Shown: piece after piece, positions 53,460 through 63,650 of the stretch
Position numbering within the stretch: position 1 is the first letter of the stretch
Layout of the letters: each line of letters starts with the position of its first letter
Source: an uncultured Rothia sp.
Lineage (GTDB): Bacteria; Actinomycetota; Actinomycetes; Actinomycetales; Micrococcaceae
Reading direction: 5' to 3'
NCBI GenBank assembly: GCA_946222285.1
Contig: CAMIIP010000002.1
Location: 62,001 to 126,000, forward strand
Length of the DNA stretch: 64,000 nucleotides
Position numbers and translations under genes: made by a program
The notes under the pieces: model-generated
What the model saw: the letters and a program-made list of their open reading frames with translations, nothing else
What the model was told of the DNA's origin: nothing
Databases searched by the model: none

Positions 53460-55121
53460 ATGACACCCGAAGAACTCTCAGATGCAATCTCAGCGGCGCT
53501 CTTAGCCACTGTCGAATCCGGCGAATTAACCTTGGCTGAAGGGGAACCGCTTCCCTCTGTTCGTGTTGAGCGACCCAAAAATCGTGACCACGGAGACTGG
53601 GCAACCAACGTTGCACTGCAGATTTCTAAAAAAGTGGGTAAGAATCCCCGTGAAGTAGCCACCGTTTTGAGCGAAAAAATTGCCGGGATTGACGGCGTGG
53701 AAAAAGTGGCGATTGCCGGGCCCGGCTTTTTGAATATTACGCTGGCTGCCGGCGCTGCCGGTGAGTTGGCACGTACCATCGTGGAAGCCGGAGAGAGCTT
53801 CGGCAACAACAGCGAACTTGCCGGTCAGACCATCAACCTCGAATTTGTCTCTGCTAATCCCACTGGGCCCATCCACTTAGGTGGTACCCGCTGGGCGGCC
53901 GTGGGCGACTCTTTGGCTCGAATCCTGCAGGCCGAGGGCGCGAAGGTCGTGCGCGAATACTACTTTAACGATCACGGCAACCAGATTGATCGCTTCGCCC
54001 GTTCTCTACTGGCACGCGCCAAAAACGAAGCTGCACCGGAAGATGGCTACGGTGGAGAGTACATCACCGATATTGCCCAGCGAGTGATCGCAGAGCACCC
54101 CGAGGCTCTGAGTTCGGCAGATCCTCAAGAAGCCTTCCGCGCCGCTGGGGTGGAGTATATGTTTGCCGATATTAAAAAGTCTCTGCACGATTTCCACGTA
54201 GATTTTGATGTCTTTTTCCATGAAAACTCTCTCTTTGAGGGCGGCAAGGTAGATCTTCTTCTAGAGAAGCTTAAAACCAGCGAAAACCTCTATTTTAAGG
54301 ACGGCGCTTGGTGGCTCAAATCCACCGACTTTGGAGATGATAAAGACCGCGTTGTCATTAAATCAGACGGTAACGCCGCCTATATTGCTGGCGATATTGC
54401 TTATTTCCAAGACAAAATCAACCGCAAAGACAACCCCGCCGATACTGCAATTTATATGCTCGGCGCAGACCACCACGGCTACGTTGCCCGCCTCAAAGCT
54501 GCCGCGGCGGCTCTGGGCGATGACCCAGACCGCGTTGAAGTCATGATTGGGCAGATGGTCAATCTCATGCGCGATGGCAAACCCGTTCGTATGTCCAAGC
54601 GCGCCGGCACCATCGTTATTCTTGAAGACCTCGTAGAGGCAGTGGGAGTGGACGCCGCACGGTACACCCTTACTCGCTACTCGGTGGATTCCAACATTGA
54701 TATTGACCTTGATTTGCTCACCAAGCAGTCCAACGAAAACCCCGTGTTCTACGTACAGTACGCCCACGCGCGCACTGCGAATGTGGCACGCAATGCTGCC
54801 AAGGCGGGCGTTGACACCTCCATCTTTGACGCTTCCCAGCTCAATACCGAGGCCGACAACGAACTGCTGGCAGTGCTCAGCCAGTTCCCCCAGACCGTCA
54901 AAGAAGCAGCGGCTTTCCGCGAGCCTCACCGCGTTGCCCGCTACCTAGAGGCTCTAGCGGGCTCTTATCACCGCTGGTACGGCAACTCCCACGTTGCTCC
55001 CAAGGGCGAAGAAGAAATCACAGACCTGCACCGCGCACGTCTTATGCTAAACAACGCAGCCGGTCAAGTTCTCGCCAACGGTCTGAACATGCTCGGTGTT
55101 ACCGCACCGGAGAAGATGTAA
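53460..55121 (+). CDS. argS: Arginyl-tRNA synthetase
   Basis: 553 residues from ATG 53460 (the MTPEELS start usual in actinobacteria; in-frame codons upstream to 53415 are not conserved). HIGH-type motif PTGPIHLGG near residue 133-142, KMSKS-like RMSKRAGT near 380, and the C-terminal anticodon-binding domain with AHARTANVARN and the ending NMLGVTAPEKM. Attaches arginine to tRNA-Arg; one such tRNA (CCG) lies directly upstream on the other strand. Its stop overlaps lysA by one base. Confidence 0.95.
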   Translation: MTPEELSDAISAALLATVESGELTLAEGEPLPSVRVERPKNRDHGDWATNVALQISKKVGKNPREVATVLSEKIAGIDGVEKVAIAGPGFLNITLAAGAAGELARTIVEAGESFGNNSELAGQTINLEFVSANPTGPIHLGGTRWAAVGDSLARILQAEGAKVVREYYFNDHGNQIDRFARSLLARAKNEAAPEDGYGGEYITDIAQRVIAEHPEALSSADPQEAFRAAGVEYMFADIKKSLHDFHVDFDVFFHENSLFEGGKVDLLLEKLKTSENLYFKDGAWWLKSTDFGDDKDRVVIKSDGNAAYIAGDIAYFQDKINRKDNPADTAIYMLGADHHGYVARLKAAAAALGDDPDRVEVMIGQMVNLMRDGKPVRMSKRAGTIVILEDLVEAVGVDAARYTLTRYSVDSNIDIDLDLLTKQSNENPVFYVQYAHARTANVARNAAKAGVDTSIFDASQLNTEADNELLAVLSQFPQTVKEAAAFREPHRVARYLEALAGSYHRWYGNSHVAPKGEEEITDLHRARLMLNNAAGQVLANGLNMLGVTAPEKM

Positions 55122-56605
55122 TGAGCGATACCTCAGCATTGTTCAAACCCGACTGGCTAGAAATGCCCACCGCACCGGCAGAGCTCAATCGCACTATTTG
55201 GCCCGAGAGCTTTGCCCGCAACGAGCGCGGAGAACTGGAAGTAGACGGTCATAGCGTCAGCGCTCTGCGTGAGAAATTCGGTACTCCTGAATATGTTTTC
55301 TCAGAAACCACCTTTCGCGCTCGTGCCAGAGAATTTCGTGCCGCTTTTACCGAGGCATTCGCCGAGCATAATGCTGAAGTTTCGGTTTACTACGCGGGTA
55401 AATCCTTTCTGTGTACCTCGGTGGCTCATTGGGCACAGGAGGAAGGTCTTCATCTTGATACCGCCTCCGGCGGTGAACTCGCTATCGCTTTAGCGGCTCA
55501 GGTTCCCGGCTCTCAAATAGCCCTCCACGGCAACAACAAGTCAGACGCTGAAATTCGCCGAGCACTGGAACATCAGGTAGGGCGAATCGTAGCTGACTCG
55601 GTCTATGAGGTGCAGCAGATTGCCCGCATTGCCGAGGATTTGGGTCTCATCGCGCCCGTTATGTTGCGGGTGACTCCCGGTGTTCATGCCTCCACCCATG
55701 ACTACATTGCTACCGCCCACGAAGACCAAAAATTTGGTCAGTCTCTGGTTGCCGGCACCGCCATCTTAGCTGGGCTGACCAGCCAGGAACTGAGCGAGAT
55801 GCAGCTCAGGGAAGATGACGCCTACGCCACCGTTGCGGTAGCACTAGCTAACCGCGCCCCGTCCATCGATCTGCGCGGTTTGCACTGCCATATCGGTTCA
55901 CAAATCTTTGAGGCCGAAGGTTTCTCTAAGGCAGCCGAGAAGGTTCTGGGGTATATGCACGAGATGAATCAGCGCTTCGATATCTCGATGCCTGAAATCG
56001 ACCTGGGTGGAGGCTACGGCATCGGCTATGTGGAAGGGGAGAAGCCTCGGGCCATTTACGATGTGGCGGTAAATCTTGCCGATTCCGTGTCTAAAACCTG
56101 TGCCAATCTGGGCATGGAAATTCCGCATCTTTCCTTTGAACCGGGGCGTTCCATTTCAGGACCTTCCGGTATTACCCTCTATACCGTGGGCACTATCAAG
56201 GATGTAGCGATTGAGGACGAAGCTGGAAATGCACGCGTACGTCGCTATGTTTCAGTAGACGGTGGCATGAGTGATAACGCGCGCCCGGTTCTGTATGATG
56301 CCGATTACACGGCTGTACTGGCAAACCGTGTTCCTGAGGGGGTTCAGATACTCTCTCGTGTGGTGGGTAAACACTGTGAATCGGGAGATATCGTGGTGCG
56401 CTATTGCTACCTACCTGCAGATGTGAAGGCAGACGATATTCTTGCGGTTCCAGCCACTGGCGCTTACTGCTATGCGCTGAGTTCTAATTACAACTATCTG
56501 AGACGACCTCCGGTAGTTGCCACCGGTCAGCAGAAAGAACCCCGGCTGATAATCCGCGGGGAAACCGAAGAAGAGATGCTTTCTCGGGATATGGGTATTG
56601 TCTAA
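55121..56605 (+). CDS. lysA: Diaminopimelate decarboxylase
   Basis: 494 residues. The PLP lysine is in VYYAGKSFL (near residue 90), HIGSQ near 265, the glycine loop DLGGGYGIGY near 300, and FEPGRSISGPSG near 345. It makes lysine from meso-diaminopimelate; this is the argS-lysA order known from Corynebacterium and relatives. It begins at the last base of the argS stop (TAATG), so the two are co-translated. Confidence 0.95.
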   Translation: MSDTSALFKPDWLEMPTAPAELNRTIWPESFARNERGELEVDGHSVSALREKFGTPEYVFSETTFRARAREFRAAFTEAFAEHNAEVSVYYAGKSFLCTSVAHWAQEEGLHLDTASGGELAIALAAQVPGSQIALHGNNKSDAEIRRALEHQVGRIVADSVYEVQQIARIAEDLGLIAPVMLRVTPGVHASTHDYIATAHEDQKFGQSLVAGTAILAGLTSQELSEMQLREDDAYATVAVALANRAPSIDLRGLHCHIGSQIFEAEGFSKAAEKVLGYMHEMNQRFDISMPEIDLGGGYGIGYVEGEKPRAIYDVAVNLADSVSKTCANLGMEIPHLSFEPGRSISGPSGITLYTVGTIKDVAIEDEAGNARVRRYVSVDGGMSDNARPVLYDADYTAVLANRVPEGVQILSRVVGKHCESGDIVVRYCYLPADVKADDILAVPATGAYCYALSSNYNYLRRPPVVATGQQKEPRLIIRGETEEEMLSRDMGIV

Positions 56606-56652
56606 ATCTCCGTGGAAAATTGAGAGTATAAACAAGATGAGGAGACCCCGCT

Positions 56653-57948
56653 ATGGTGCAACTCGAAACGATTAAGGTTGCTCTTCTCGGCGCAGGAAAT
56701 GTGGGCGCGCAGGTCGCTCGGATTTTGATCGAAGATCGCGAACTTATCAGTCAGCGCATCGGTATACCTGCCGAGCTGATAGGTATTGCGGTTCGTGATC
56801 TTCATGCCGAACGTACGGTGGAGTTGGATCGGTCTCTGCTGACTACCGATGCAGAATCGCTGATTGATGCTGCCGATATCGTGATTGAGCTGACCGGAGG
56901 AATCGAACCGGCTCGCACCCGCATTTTGCGCGCTCTCAACGCCGGAAAACATGTGGTATCGGGCAACAAAGCTTTACTCGCAAAGCACGGTATTGAGCTA
57001 CAAACGGCGGCTAATAAGACCGGAGCGCAGCTTTCTTATGAAGCAGCTGTTGCCGGGGCGATTCCCATTTTGCGCCCCTTGCGTGATTCGCTGGCAGGCG
57101 ATCAGATTACTCGCGTTTTGGGAATTATGAACGGTACTACCAATTTTATTCTCGATCAGATGGATACCACTGGTGCGCAGTTTGGGGACGCTCTCAAAGA
57201 GGCTCAACGGCTGGGTTACGCCGAAGCCGATCCCACCGCCGATATCGAGGGCTACGATGCGGCGTCCAAGGCGGCTATCGTTGCCTCGCTTGCCTTCCAC
57301 TCGGAATTCACAATTGACGATGTGCATTGTGAGGGAATTACCTCGGTTACAGCAGATGATGTTCAAGCAGCCGCAGAAGATGGCTTTGTTATCAAGCTTT
57401 TGGCAGTGTGTGAGTTGGATGGAATGGGAGTGAATATCCGCGTTAATCCCACTTTGGTGCCCCGCGAGCATCCACTGGCTTCTGTACACGATGCGTATAA
57501 TGCTGTGTTCGTGGAAGCAGAAAACGCCGGTGAGCTCATGTTCTATGGGCCCGGTGCAGGCGGCGCTCCTACGGCTTCTGCGGTAATGGGTGATTTCGTG
57601 GCGTTGGCACGTCGAATGGAACTGGGCGGTCCGGGAGTTCCTGAATCAAATCACGCAAAACTTGCTTCAACTCCGATGACTGCGGTGGTATCGCGTTATT
57701 CGGTGGGCTTGAAAGTTGAGGATCGACTTGGCGTTCTGGCAAATATTGCTCGTATTTTTGCTGAACATGGAATTTCTTTTCAAACTGTTCGGCAGAGTAA
57801 GTTTGAAGAAAACGGTGAGAGCGGAGCCATGATTCATATCGTCACACATCAAGCAACCGATGCTAATCTTCGTAAAACGATGGCAGTTGTTGACTCTCTC
57901 GATACTGTTCGTAGCATTACTTCTGTTATCCGAGTTGAAGGTAAATAG
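56653..57948 (+). CDS. hom: Homoserine dehydrogenase
   Basis: 431 residues. NAD(P)-binding GAGNVGAQVARIL (near 12-24), catalytic region MNGTTNFILDQM (near 158-170), YAEADPTADIEGYDAASKAAI (near 195-215) and a C-terminal ACT domain with YSVGLKVEDRLGVLANIARIFAEHGISFQTV. Reduces aspartate semialdehyde to homoserine; the ACT domain is the usual site of threonine feedback inhibition. Confidence 0.95.
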   Translation: MVQLETIKVALLGAGNVGAQVARILIEDRELISQRIGIPAELIGIAVRDLHAERTVELDRSLLTTDAESLIDAADIVIELTGGIEPARTRILRALNAGKHVVSGNKALLAKHGIELQTAANKTGAQLSYEAAVAGAIPILRPLRDSLAGDQITRVLGIMNGTTNFILDQMDTTGAQFGDALKEAQRLGYAEADPTADIEGYDAASKAAIVASLAFHSEFTIDDVHCEGITSVTADDVQAAAEDGFVIKLLAVCELDGMGVNIRVNPTLVPREHPLASVHDAYNAVFVEAENAGELMFYGPGAGGAPTASAVMGDFVALARRMELGGPGVPESNHAKLASTPMTAVVSRYSVGLKVEDRLGVLANIARIFAEHGISFQTVRQSKFEENGESGAMIHIVTHQATDANLRKTMAVVDSLDTVRSITSVIRVEGK

Positions 57949-58025
57949 CTATTTCTTCCTCATTAAATACCAGTAAGCAGAATTATCAGCCGCTCACTAG
58001 CTCGTCCATTCCGATAGGTAGCCGA

Positions 58026-58967
58026 GTGCGCGTGAAGGTTCCTGCCTCTAGCGCCAACCTTGGACCAGGTTACGACTCTTTGGGTATTAGCCTTGCCTAT
58101 TTTGATGAAATTGAAGTGACCCGCATAGCTGAGGGACTTGAATTTGAGCTGAGTGGGGAAGGCTCCGGAGACGTTCCGCAGAACGCCACTCACCTCATCA
58201 TTAGGGCGATGCGCCGGTGTTGGGAACGAGCTGGTCTGACTGAAATGCCCGGTTTGCGTTTACAAGCTCATAACAGAATTCCACATTCTCGGGGCATGGG
58301 ATCTTCTGCTTCTGCCATCGTTGCCGGTGTAGTAGCCGCCAACGCACTGTTGCCAGAGGGTGCGCAGCTTTCTGCTGACGAAGTATTTCAGATATGTTCA
58401 GATATGGAGGGTCACCCCGATAACGTCGCGCCTTCACTGCTGGGACATTTGACGATCTCTTGGGGTAGCGAGTCGCATTGGGAATCGCTACCCATTACCG
58501 CTGATCCACGAATTTTGCCGGTAGTGGCAATACCCGACTACGAAGTATCTACTAAGCTGGCTCGTTCTTTGCTTCCTCCGGTGATCTCTCATGCTGATGC
58601 AGCGAGAAACTCCGCTCGAACCGCTCTACTTACCCAGGCTTTCTCTCATGCGCCCCAGCATCTTTTAGCGGCCACCGAAGATTATTTGCATCAGTCTTTC
58701 CGGGCTGAAGCCATGCCTGCATCATCTGCTCTGGTAAGTGCGTTGCGGGCGCAGGGATACCCCGCCGTCATCTCTGGCGCAGGACCAACGGTGATGGTAT
58801 TTTGCACAGAGGAGGACGAGCGCGCAAGAGTAATTCATGCCATAGAAGAGGCACAAAAAGACCCACATATTGGGCTTTTTGGGGGAGAGGTGCTCTCTTG
58901 GCGGATTTTACCTGTGAACATTGATACTGAAGGTGTTATAGTTTTACATGTTGCATCTACAGAATGA
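58026..58967 (+). CDS. thrB: Homoserine kinase
   Basis: 313 residues from GTG 58026, with only a weak ribosome site; no better start exists in frame downstream of hom. GHMP-kinase motifs are complete: VPASSANLGPGYDSLG (residues 4-19), PHSRGMGSSASAIVAGVVAAN (near 86-106) and a C-terminal SGAGPTVMVF (near 250). Converts homoserine to phosphohomoserine for threonine. thrC is not adjacent in this window. Confidence 0.93.
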   Translation: MRVKVPASSANLGPGYDSLGISLAYFDEIEVTRIAEGLEFELSGEGSGDVPQNATHLIIRAMRRCWERAGLTEMPGLRLQAHNRIPHSRGMGSSASAIVAGVVAANALLPEGAQLSADEVFQICSDMEGHPDNVAPSLLGHLTISWGSESHWESLPITADPRILPVVAIPDYEVSTKLARSLLPPVISHADAARNSARTALLTQAFSHAPQHLLAATEDYLHQSFRAEAMPASSALVSALRAQGYPAVISGAGPTVMVFCTEEDERARVIHAIEEAQKDPHIGLFGGEVLSWRILPVNIDTEGVIVLHVASTE

Positions 58968-59277
58968 ATATCTACTGTATGCAAATCAATGATGAAAACT
59001 AGCCAGCGGCAATAGTTGCAGTCATGTTTATTCACTGAATTTTTATCAATATATCTATGAAATTCTGTGATTTTATCCCGCAATTCTTTAAAAGTTAGAC
59101 ACAGCCGTGAGCTTTTTTAAAGTTGCGAAGCAAGAATCCGTATTTCCGGCGCTTTTTCGTGTTGATTAAAGATGGGTTTTTGCTCGTTGACGCCAGCTAA
59201 TCTGATGCTGCGCACGGCACCTATCTGATGTGCCAAACGAATATTTTTCGAATTTTATCGAGGGGGAAGGAACCTTC
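58968..59277. other. 310-bp intergenic region before rho
   Basis: AT-rich, and presumably carries the rho promoter and 5' leader. A TTGACG element near 59188 lacks a convincing -10 partner. No RNA gene or riboswitch is recognised. A GGGGGAAGGAA ribosome site ends it. Confidence 0.4.
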
Positions 59278-61488
59278 GTGGCAGAATCCACCGACCGTAC
59301 AGCGGCAACGGAAGAAACCAAATCACCATCATTGAGCAGCTTGAAACTTGCTCAACTTCAATCTTTAGCTTCGCAATTGGGCATTACAGGCGCTCGTCGT
59401 CTCCGTAAATCAGACCTGGTTGAAGCAATTACTAACCATCAGCGCGGTGGAGCTTTCGCAGAACGTGCAGAAGCGAAAACTGAGCAGAATCCCGAGTCAT
59501 CAACTACCGCTTCTTCTTCTGAGAAGAATGCCGATGCTCCCCAAGAAAAGCCTAAGCGTAAACGAGCTCCCCGTAAGAAAGCCAATGAATCGGCGGATCA
59601 GAGCGAGAATTCTCAGTCTGTAGATACCCAGCCTGCAGATGCTCAGGCAGAAACCGCTAGCGAGTCCGAGCCTAAGAAGGCTCCCACACGTCGTAACCGC
59701 CGTGCCAGCTCCGCACCTGCCCAGACTAACGACTCTCCGGTTGAGAACACTACTCAAGTGGCGGGGGAACAGGCAGAAGCTTCTGCCGCTGATTCCTCAG
59801 AACAGGGTGAGAAATCAGAGAATTCCGCTGAGCGTCCTGTTCGTCGTACACGCACCCGTACCGATCGTCGCCGTCGTAATTCAGATGCTAACGATGCTGA
59901 GCAGACAGGGGCGGCTAAGGGTGAAGAGAATAACCCCGCCGAATCCGCTGAGAACTCAGTAAACGCCGGTGAACAAAACCAGCAGAACTCTGAGAAGAAC
60001 GACGAACTTGACGGCGAACGTGGCAACTCCCGTAAACGTACCCGCAATAAGGGTGGAGAACAGAACTCCCGCGGTGATCGGGCAGAACGTAATGATCGCA
60101 ATGAAAGATCAGACCGTAACGACCGTGCTGATCGTAACGATCGCTCTAACCGTAATGAGCGTGAGGAAAAGTCGGATCGTAACTCTCGTTTCAACGACCG
60201 TGAGAGCTATAACAATGGTCCTGAAGACGATAGCCGCAATAACCGCAAGCGTAATCGCCGCGATCGTCAGAATGAGCGACGCAACCGTAATCGTCGTCAC
60301 ACTAACGATTACGATGAGCCCGAACTGATCGAGGACGACGTCCTGGTACCCGTTGCCGGTATCCTGGACGTTCTCGATAACTACGCTTTTGTTCGCACCT
60401 CCGGATACCTGCCCGGAGCATCAGATGTGTATGTTTCTCTCAACCAAGTCAAGCGTTATGGTCTGCGCAAGGGCGATGCAGTGGTTGGTGCTATTCGCGC
60501 ACCCCAGGAGAACGAGAACAAGAATAATCAGCGTAAGAAGTTCAACGCTCTGGTTCAGCTCACCTCCATCAATGGGTTGGAGTCGGAAGAGTCGAAAAAC
60601 CGCCGGGAATTCTCCAAGCTGACTCCGCTGTACCCCAAGGACCGTTTGCGCCTAGAGACCGATCCCAAGAAGATTGGTACTCGTGTTGTAGACCTGGTGG
60701 CTCCAATCGGTAAGGGCCAGCGCGGTCTGATTGTTTCCCCACCCAAGGCGGGCAAGACTCTGATGCTGCAGTCGATTGCCAACGCGATTACTACCAACAA
60801 CCCTGAGGTTCATCTCATGATGGTTTTGGTAGACGAGCGCCCTGAAGAAGTGACCGATATGCAGCGCACCGTCAACGGTGAAGTGATTGCTTCGACCTTT
60901 GACCGCCCCGCTGATGACCACACGACCGTTGCCGAACTTGCAATTGAGCGTGCTAAGCGGTTGGTGGAGCAGGGGCTGGACGTTGTTGTGCTCCTAGACT
61001 CGATGACTCGCCTGGGTCGCGCCTACAATCTGAGCGCTCCTGCCTCAGGTCGTATTCTCTCCGGTGGTGTGGATTCTGCTGCCCTCTACCCGCCCAAGAA
61101 ATTCTTTGGGGCGGCGCGCAATATTGAAGAGGGTGGCTCGCTCACCATTCTGGCAACCGCTTTAGTAGAGACCGGGTCCAAGATGGATGAAGTGATCTTT
61201 GAAGAATTCAAGGGCACCGGTAACATGGAGCTTCGCCTCTCTCGCCAGCTAGCTGATAAGCGAATCTTCCCCGCCGTTGATGTTAACTCCTCGGGTACTC
61301 GCCGTGAAGAGAACCTGCTTTCTCCCGAAGAAATTAAGATTATGTGGCGTTTGCGTCGCGTACTTGCAGGGCTGGACCAGGAACAGGCTTTGAGTGTTTT
61401 GACCTCCAAGCTACGCGATACTCAGTCCAATGTTGAGTTCCTGCTGACCGTGCAGAAATCCGGTTTGGGAACCTCCTCGAACGACTAA
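59278..61488 (+). CDS. rho: Transcription termination factor Rho
   Basis: 736 residues from GTG 59278, which follows GGGGGAAGGAA; the frame is open 16 codons further up without support. A Rho N-terminal SAP-like motif (LAQLQSLASQLGITGARRLRKSDLVEAI) is followed by a long disordered region (about residues 60-350) rich in Arg, Asn, Asp and Glu, with repeated RNDR units at 60080-60180. Then come the RNA-binding cold-shock domain (GILDVLDNYAFVRTSGYLPGASDVYVS) and the RecA-type ATPase (SPPKAGKTLML, LVDERPEEVTDM, GSLTILATALVETGSKMDEVIFEEFKGTGNMEL). The extra-large N-terminal insertion is a trait of actinobacterial Rho. Confidence 0.96.
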   Translation: MAESTDRTAATEETKSPSLSSLKLAQLQSLASQLGITGARRLRKSDLVEAITNHQRGGAFAERAEAKTEQNPESSTTASSSEKNADAPQEKPKRKRAPRKKANESADQSENSQSVDTQPADAQAETASESEPKKAPTRRNRRASSAPAQTNDSPVENTTQVAGEQAEASAADSSEQGEKSENSAERPVRRTRTRTDRRRRNSDANDAEQTGAAKGEENNPAESAENSVNAGEQNQQNSEKNDELDGERGNSRKRTRNKGGEQNSRGDRAERNDRNERSDRNDRADRNDRSNRNEREEKSDRNSRFNDRESYNNGPEDDSRNNRKRNRRDRQNERRNRNRRHTNDYDEPELIEDDVLVPVAGILDVLDNYAFVRTSGYLPGASDVYVSLNQVKRYGLRKGDAVVGAIRAPQENENKNNQRKKFNALVQLTSINGLESEESKNRREFSKLTPLYPKDRLRLETDPKKIGTRVVDLVAPIGKGQRGLIVSPPKAGKTLMLQSIANAITTNNPEVHLMMVLVDERPEEVTDMQRTVNGEVIASTFDRPADDHTTVAELAIERAKRLVEQGLDVVVLLDSMTRLGRAYNLSAPASGRILSGGVDSAALYPPKKFFGAARNIEEGGSLTILATALVETGSKMDEVIFEEFKGTGNMELRLSRQLADKRIFPAVDVNSSGTRREENLLSPEEIKIMWRLRRVLAGLDQEQALSVLTSKLRDTQSNVEFLLTVQKSGLGTSSND

Positions 61489-61496
61489 CACCGTGC

Positions 61497-61534
61497 GTGC
61501 ACTGCCTCTTCCACTCATGGATGAGGCAGTGCAC
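61497..61534 (+). terminator. Hairpin between rho and prfA
   Basis: Perfect 12-bp stem gtgcactgcctc / gaggcagtgcac with a 14-base loop, 8 bp after the rho stop. Only a short T tract follows. Confidence 0.65.
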
Positions 61535-61619
61535 TTTCGCACGTGCGAGAAAAATTCTCGCCCTCACATTTTGAAGACCGCAGGAGCGTATGCTCCGCCG
61601 AAAATAGAGAAGGCATACT

Positions 61620-62699
61620 GTGTACGAAATTCAGTCTTTGCTGGATGAGCATTCCGATTTGCAGAAGCAGCTCGCTGATCCTGCTGTGCACGCAGATCAG
61701 GGGAAGGCTCGTAAACTAGGGCGCCGCTACTCAGAGCTCAACGGAATCGTTGAGGCTTATCACCGAGTGAATACTCTGACCGATGATTTAGAAGCTGCCC
61801 AGGAGATGGCTGCTGAGGATCCCGAATTTGCTGAGGAGGTTCCTCAGCTACAGGAGCAACTGACCGCCGCTAATGAGAAGTTGCGCCGTCTGCTGATTCC
61901 TCGCGATCCCGATGACGGCCGTAACGTTATTCTCGAAGTCAAGGGCGGCGAAGGTGGCGATGAAGCTAGTCTCTTCGCAGCGGACCTTCTGCGTATGTAC
62001 ACCCGTTACGCCGAATCGAAAGGGTGGAAGACGGAAACTATTTCTTCCACCACCACCGATGTTGGTGGCTATAAAGACGTTCAGGTAGCAATCAAAGGTA
62101 CCTCTACCGATCCTGCCGAGGGCGTGTGGGCACATTTCAAGTATGAGGGCGGTGTACATCGGGTGCAGCGCGTTCCCGCCACCGAGTCGCAGGGGCGTAT
62201 TCACACCTCAGCCGCCGGCGTCTTGGTTTTTCCCGAGGTCGATGAGCCCGAGGAAATTGAGATTGCCCAGAACGACCTGAAAATTGACGTCTACCGTTCT
62301 TCGGGTCCCGGCGGTCAGTCGGTGAACACCACCGACTCGGCTGTGCGCATTACGCACTTGCCCACCGGCATTGTGGTGGCTATGCAGAACGAGAAGTCAC
62401 AGATCCAGAACCGTGAAGCGGCAATGCGCGTTTTGCGCGCGCGTTTGCTGGCCTGGCAACAGGAACAGATCGACGCCGAAAACGCCGAGAAGCGTCATTC
62501 TCAGGTGAAGACGATGGATCGTTCTGAGCGAATCCGCACCTATAACTTCCCCGAGAACCGGATTGCCGATCATCGTACCGGCTACAAGGCATACAACCTT
62601 GAAGCTGTGCTCAACGGTGAGCTCGAACCGGTGATTCAGTCAGCTATCGATGTGGATGAAAAGCACCGGCTGGAACAGCTAGGTCAGGAAGAAAACTAA
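61620..62699 (+). CDS. prfA: Peptide chain release factor 1
   Basis: 359 residues from GTG 61620. The PAT tripeptide (RVPATESQGRIHTS, near residue 185) and GGQ (SGPGGQSVNTTDSAVR, near 232) identify RF1, which reads UAA and UAG. GGQ is the substrate of the methyltransferase encoded by the next gene, prmC, three bases away. The ribosomal gene rpmE, often between rho and prfA in related genomes, is absent here. Confidence 0.96.
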   Translation: MYEIQSLLDEHSDLQKQLADPAVHADQGKARKLGRRYSELNGIVEAYHRVNTLTDDLEAAQEMAAEDPEFAEEVPQLQEQLTAANEKLRRLLIPRDPDDGRNVILEVKGGEGGDEASLFAADLLRMYTRYAESKGWKTETISSTTTDVGGYKDVQVAIKGTSTDPAEGVWAHFKYEGGVHRVQRVPATESQGRIHTSAAGVLVFPEVDEPEEIEIAQNDLKIDVYRSSGPGGQSVNTTDSAVRITHLPTGIVVAMQNEKSQIQNREAAMRVLRARLLAWQQEQIDAENAEKRHSQVKTMDRSERIRTYNFPENRIADHRTGYKAYNLEAVLNGELEPVIQSAIDVDEKHRLEQLGQEEN

Positions 62700-62702
62700 A
62701 TC

Positions 62703-63596
62703 TTGGCTGAATCATTTGAAATCTTGCCCGGCGAAGATCTTGAGAAAGTTCTTCGTCGGGCTTCTGCCTATCTTGCTAGCGCTGGTGTAGAAAATCCTCG
62801 GGTGGATGCAGAACTTTTGGCGGCTCATTGTCTGAGCCGGAGTAAGGGTGAGTATATCTCGCGCGGGCGCGTTCAGAGCCTCGCTCTTTTGGGTGAATCT
62901 GTCCCCGAAAAACTGGCAGAATTGTTGAGCCTGCGGGCTCAGCGTATTCCTCTTCAACATTTGACGGGTGTGGCATATTTTCGCCATCTGGAGCTGAAAG
63001 TGGGACCGGGAGTATTTGTTCCTCGCCCTGAAACTGAAGAGTTGGTTTCTCGCGTTGTGAGAGAAATAGATCGGCGCTCGGCTCCGCTGAAAATTGCCGA
63101 TCTCTGCACGGGATCGGGAGCTATTGCTGCCAGTATCGCTTTCGAACGTAGCGCGCACACCGTCAAAGCCGTGGAGCTGAGTGAGCTTGCCCTGGCTTGG
63201 ACGGCGCAAAACCTGGCAGGAACACACGTAGAACTGGTGGGTGCAGACGCAACGACTGCCTTTGCCGGAGAAGAAGACACCTTCGACATTATCGCCTCTA
63301 ACCCGCCCTATATCCCTCAAAATGCCGTACCTAAAGATTTAGAAGTACGAGAGCACGATCCTGCCATGGCGCTGTTTGGCGGAAGCGACGACGGGCTCAA
63401 GATACCGCGAGCTATCTGCCAACGGGCGTCCGCACTTCTTAAACCTGCTGGTTTTCTCATCATGGAACACGCCGAGACCCAGCGTCAGGCAATGCGCGAG
63501 ATACTAGCGGAGAACGGTTTTGAAAACATAGAATCTATCGATGATTTAGCGGGTAGAGCCCGCCATACTGCTGGATACAAAAGAGTAAATAGTTGA
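62703..63596 (+). CDS. prmC: Release factor glutamine methyltransferase PrmC
   Basis: 297 residues, TTG start with an AGGAAG site at 12 bases. The SAM-binding motif LCTGSGAIAASIAF (near 137-150) and catalytic NPPYIP (near 201-206) are complete. Methylates the Gln of the GGQ motif in RF1 and RF2; both substrates are encoded in this window. Confidence 0.93.
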   Translation: MAESFEILPGEDLEKVLRRASAYLASAGVENPRVDAELLAAHCLSRSKGEYISRGRVQSLALLGESVPEKLAELLSLRAQRIPLQHLTGVAYFRHLELKVGPGVFVPRPETEELVSRVVREIDRRSAPLKIADLCTGSGAIAASIAFERSAHTVKAVELSELALAWTAQNLAGTHVELVGADATTAFAGEEDTFDIIASNPPYIPQNAVPKDLEVREHDPAMALFGGSDDGLKIPRAICQRASALLKPAGFLIMEHAETQRQAMREILAENGFENIESIDDLAGRARHTAGYKRVNS

Positions 63597-63650
63597 AGCT
63601 ATGCTCTCCTAAGCTATGGTGCTCGCCCCGAACATGAGAGAATAATTTTC

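Noticed and set aside
60079..60300. CRISPR-like or other DNA repeat array
   Set aside because: The repetition is codon-level (Arg-Asn-Asp units) inside the rho reading frame, irregular, and without spacers. No CRISPR array is seen in the window.
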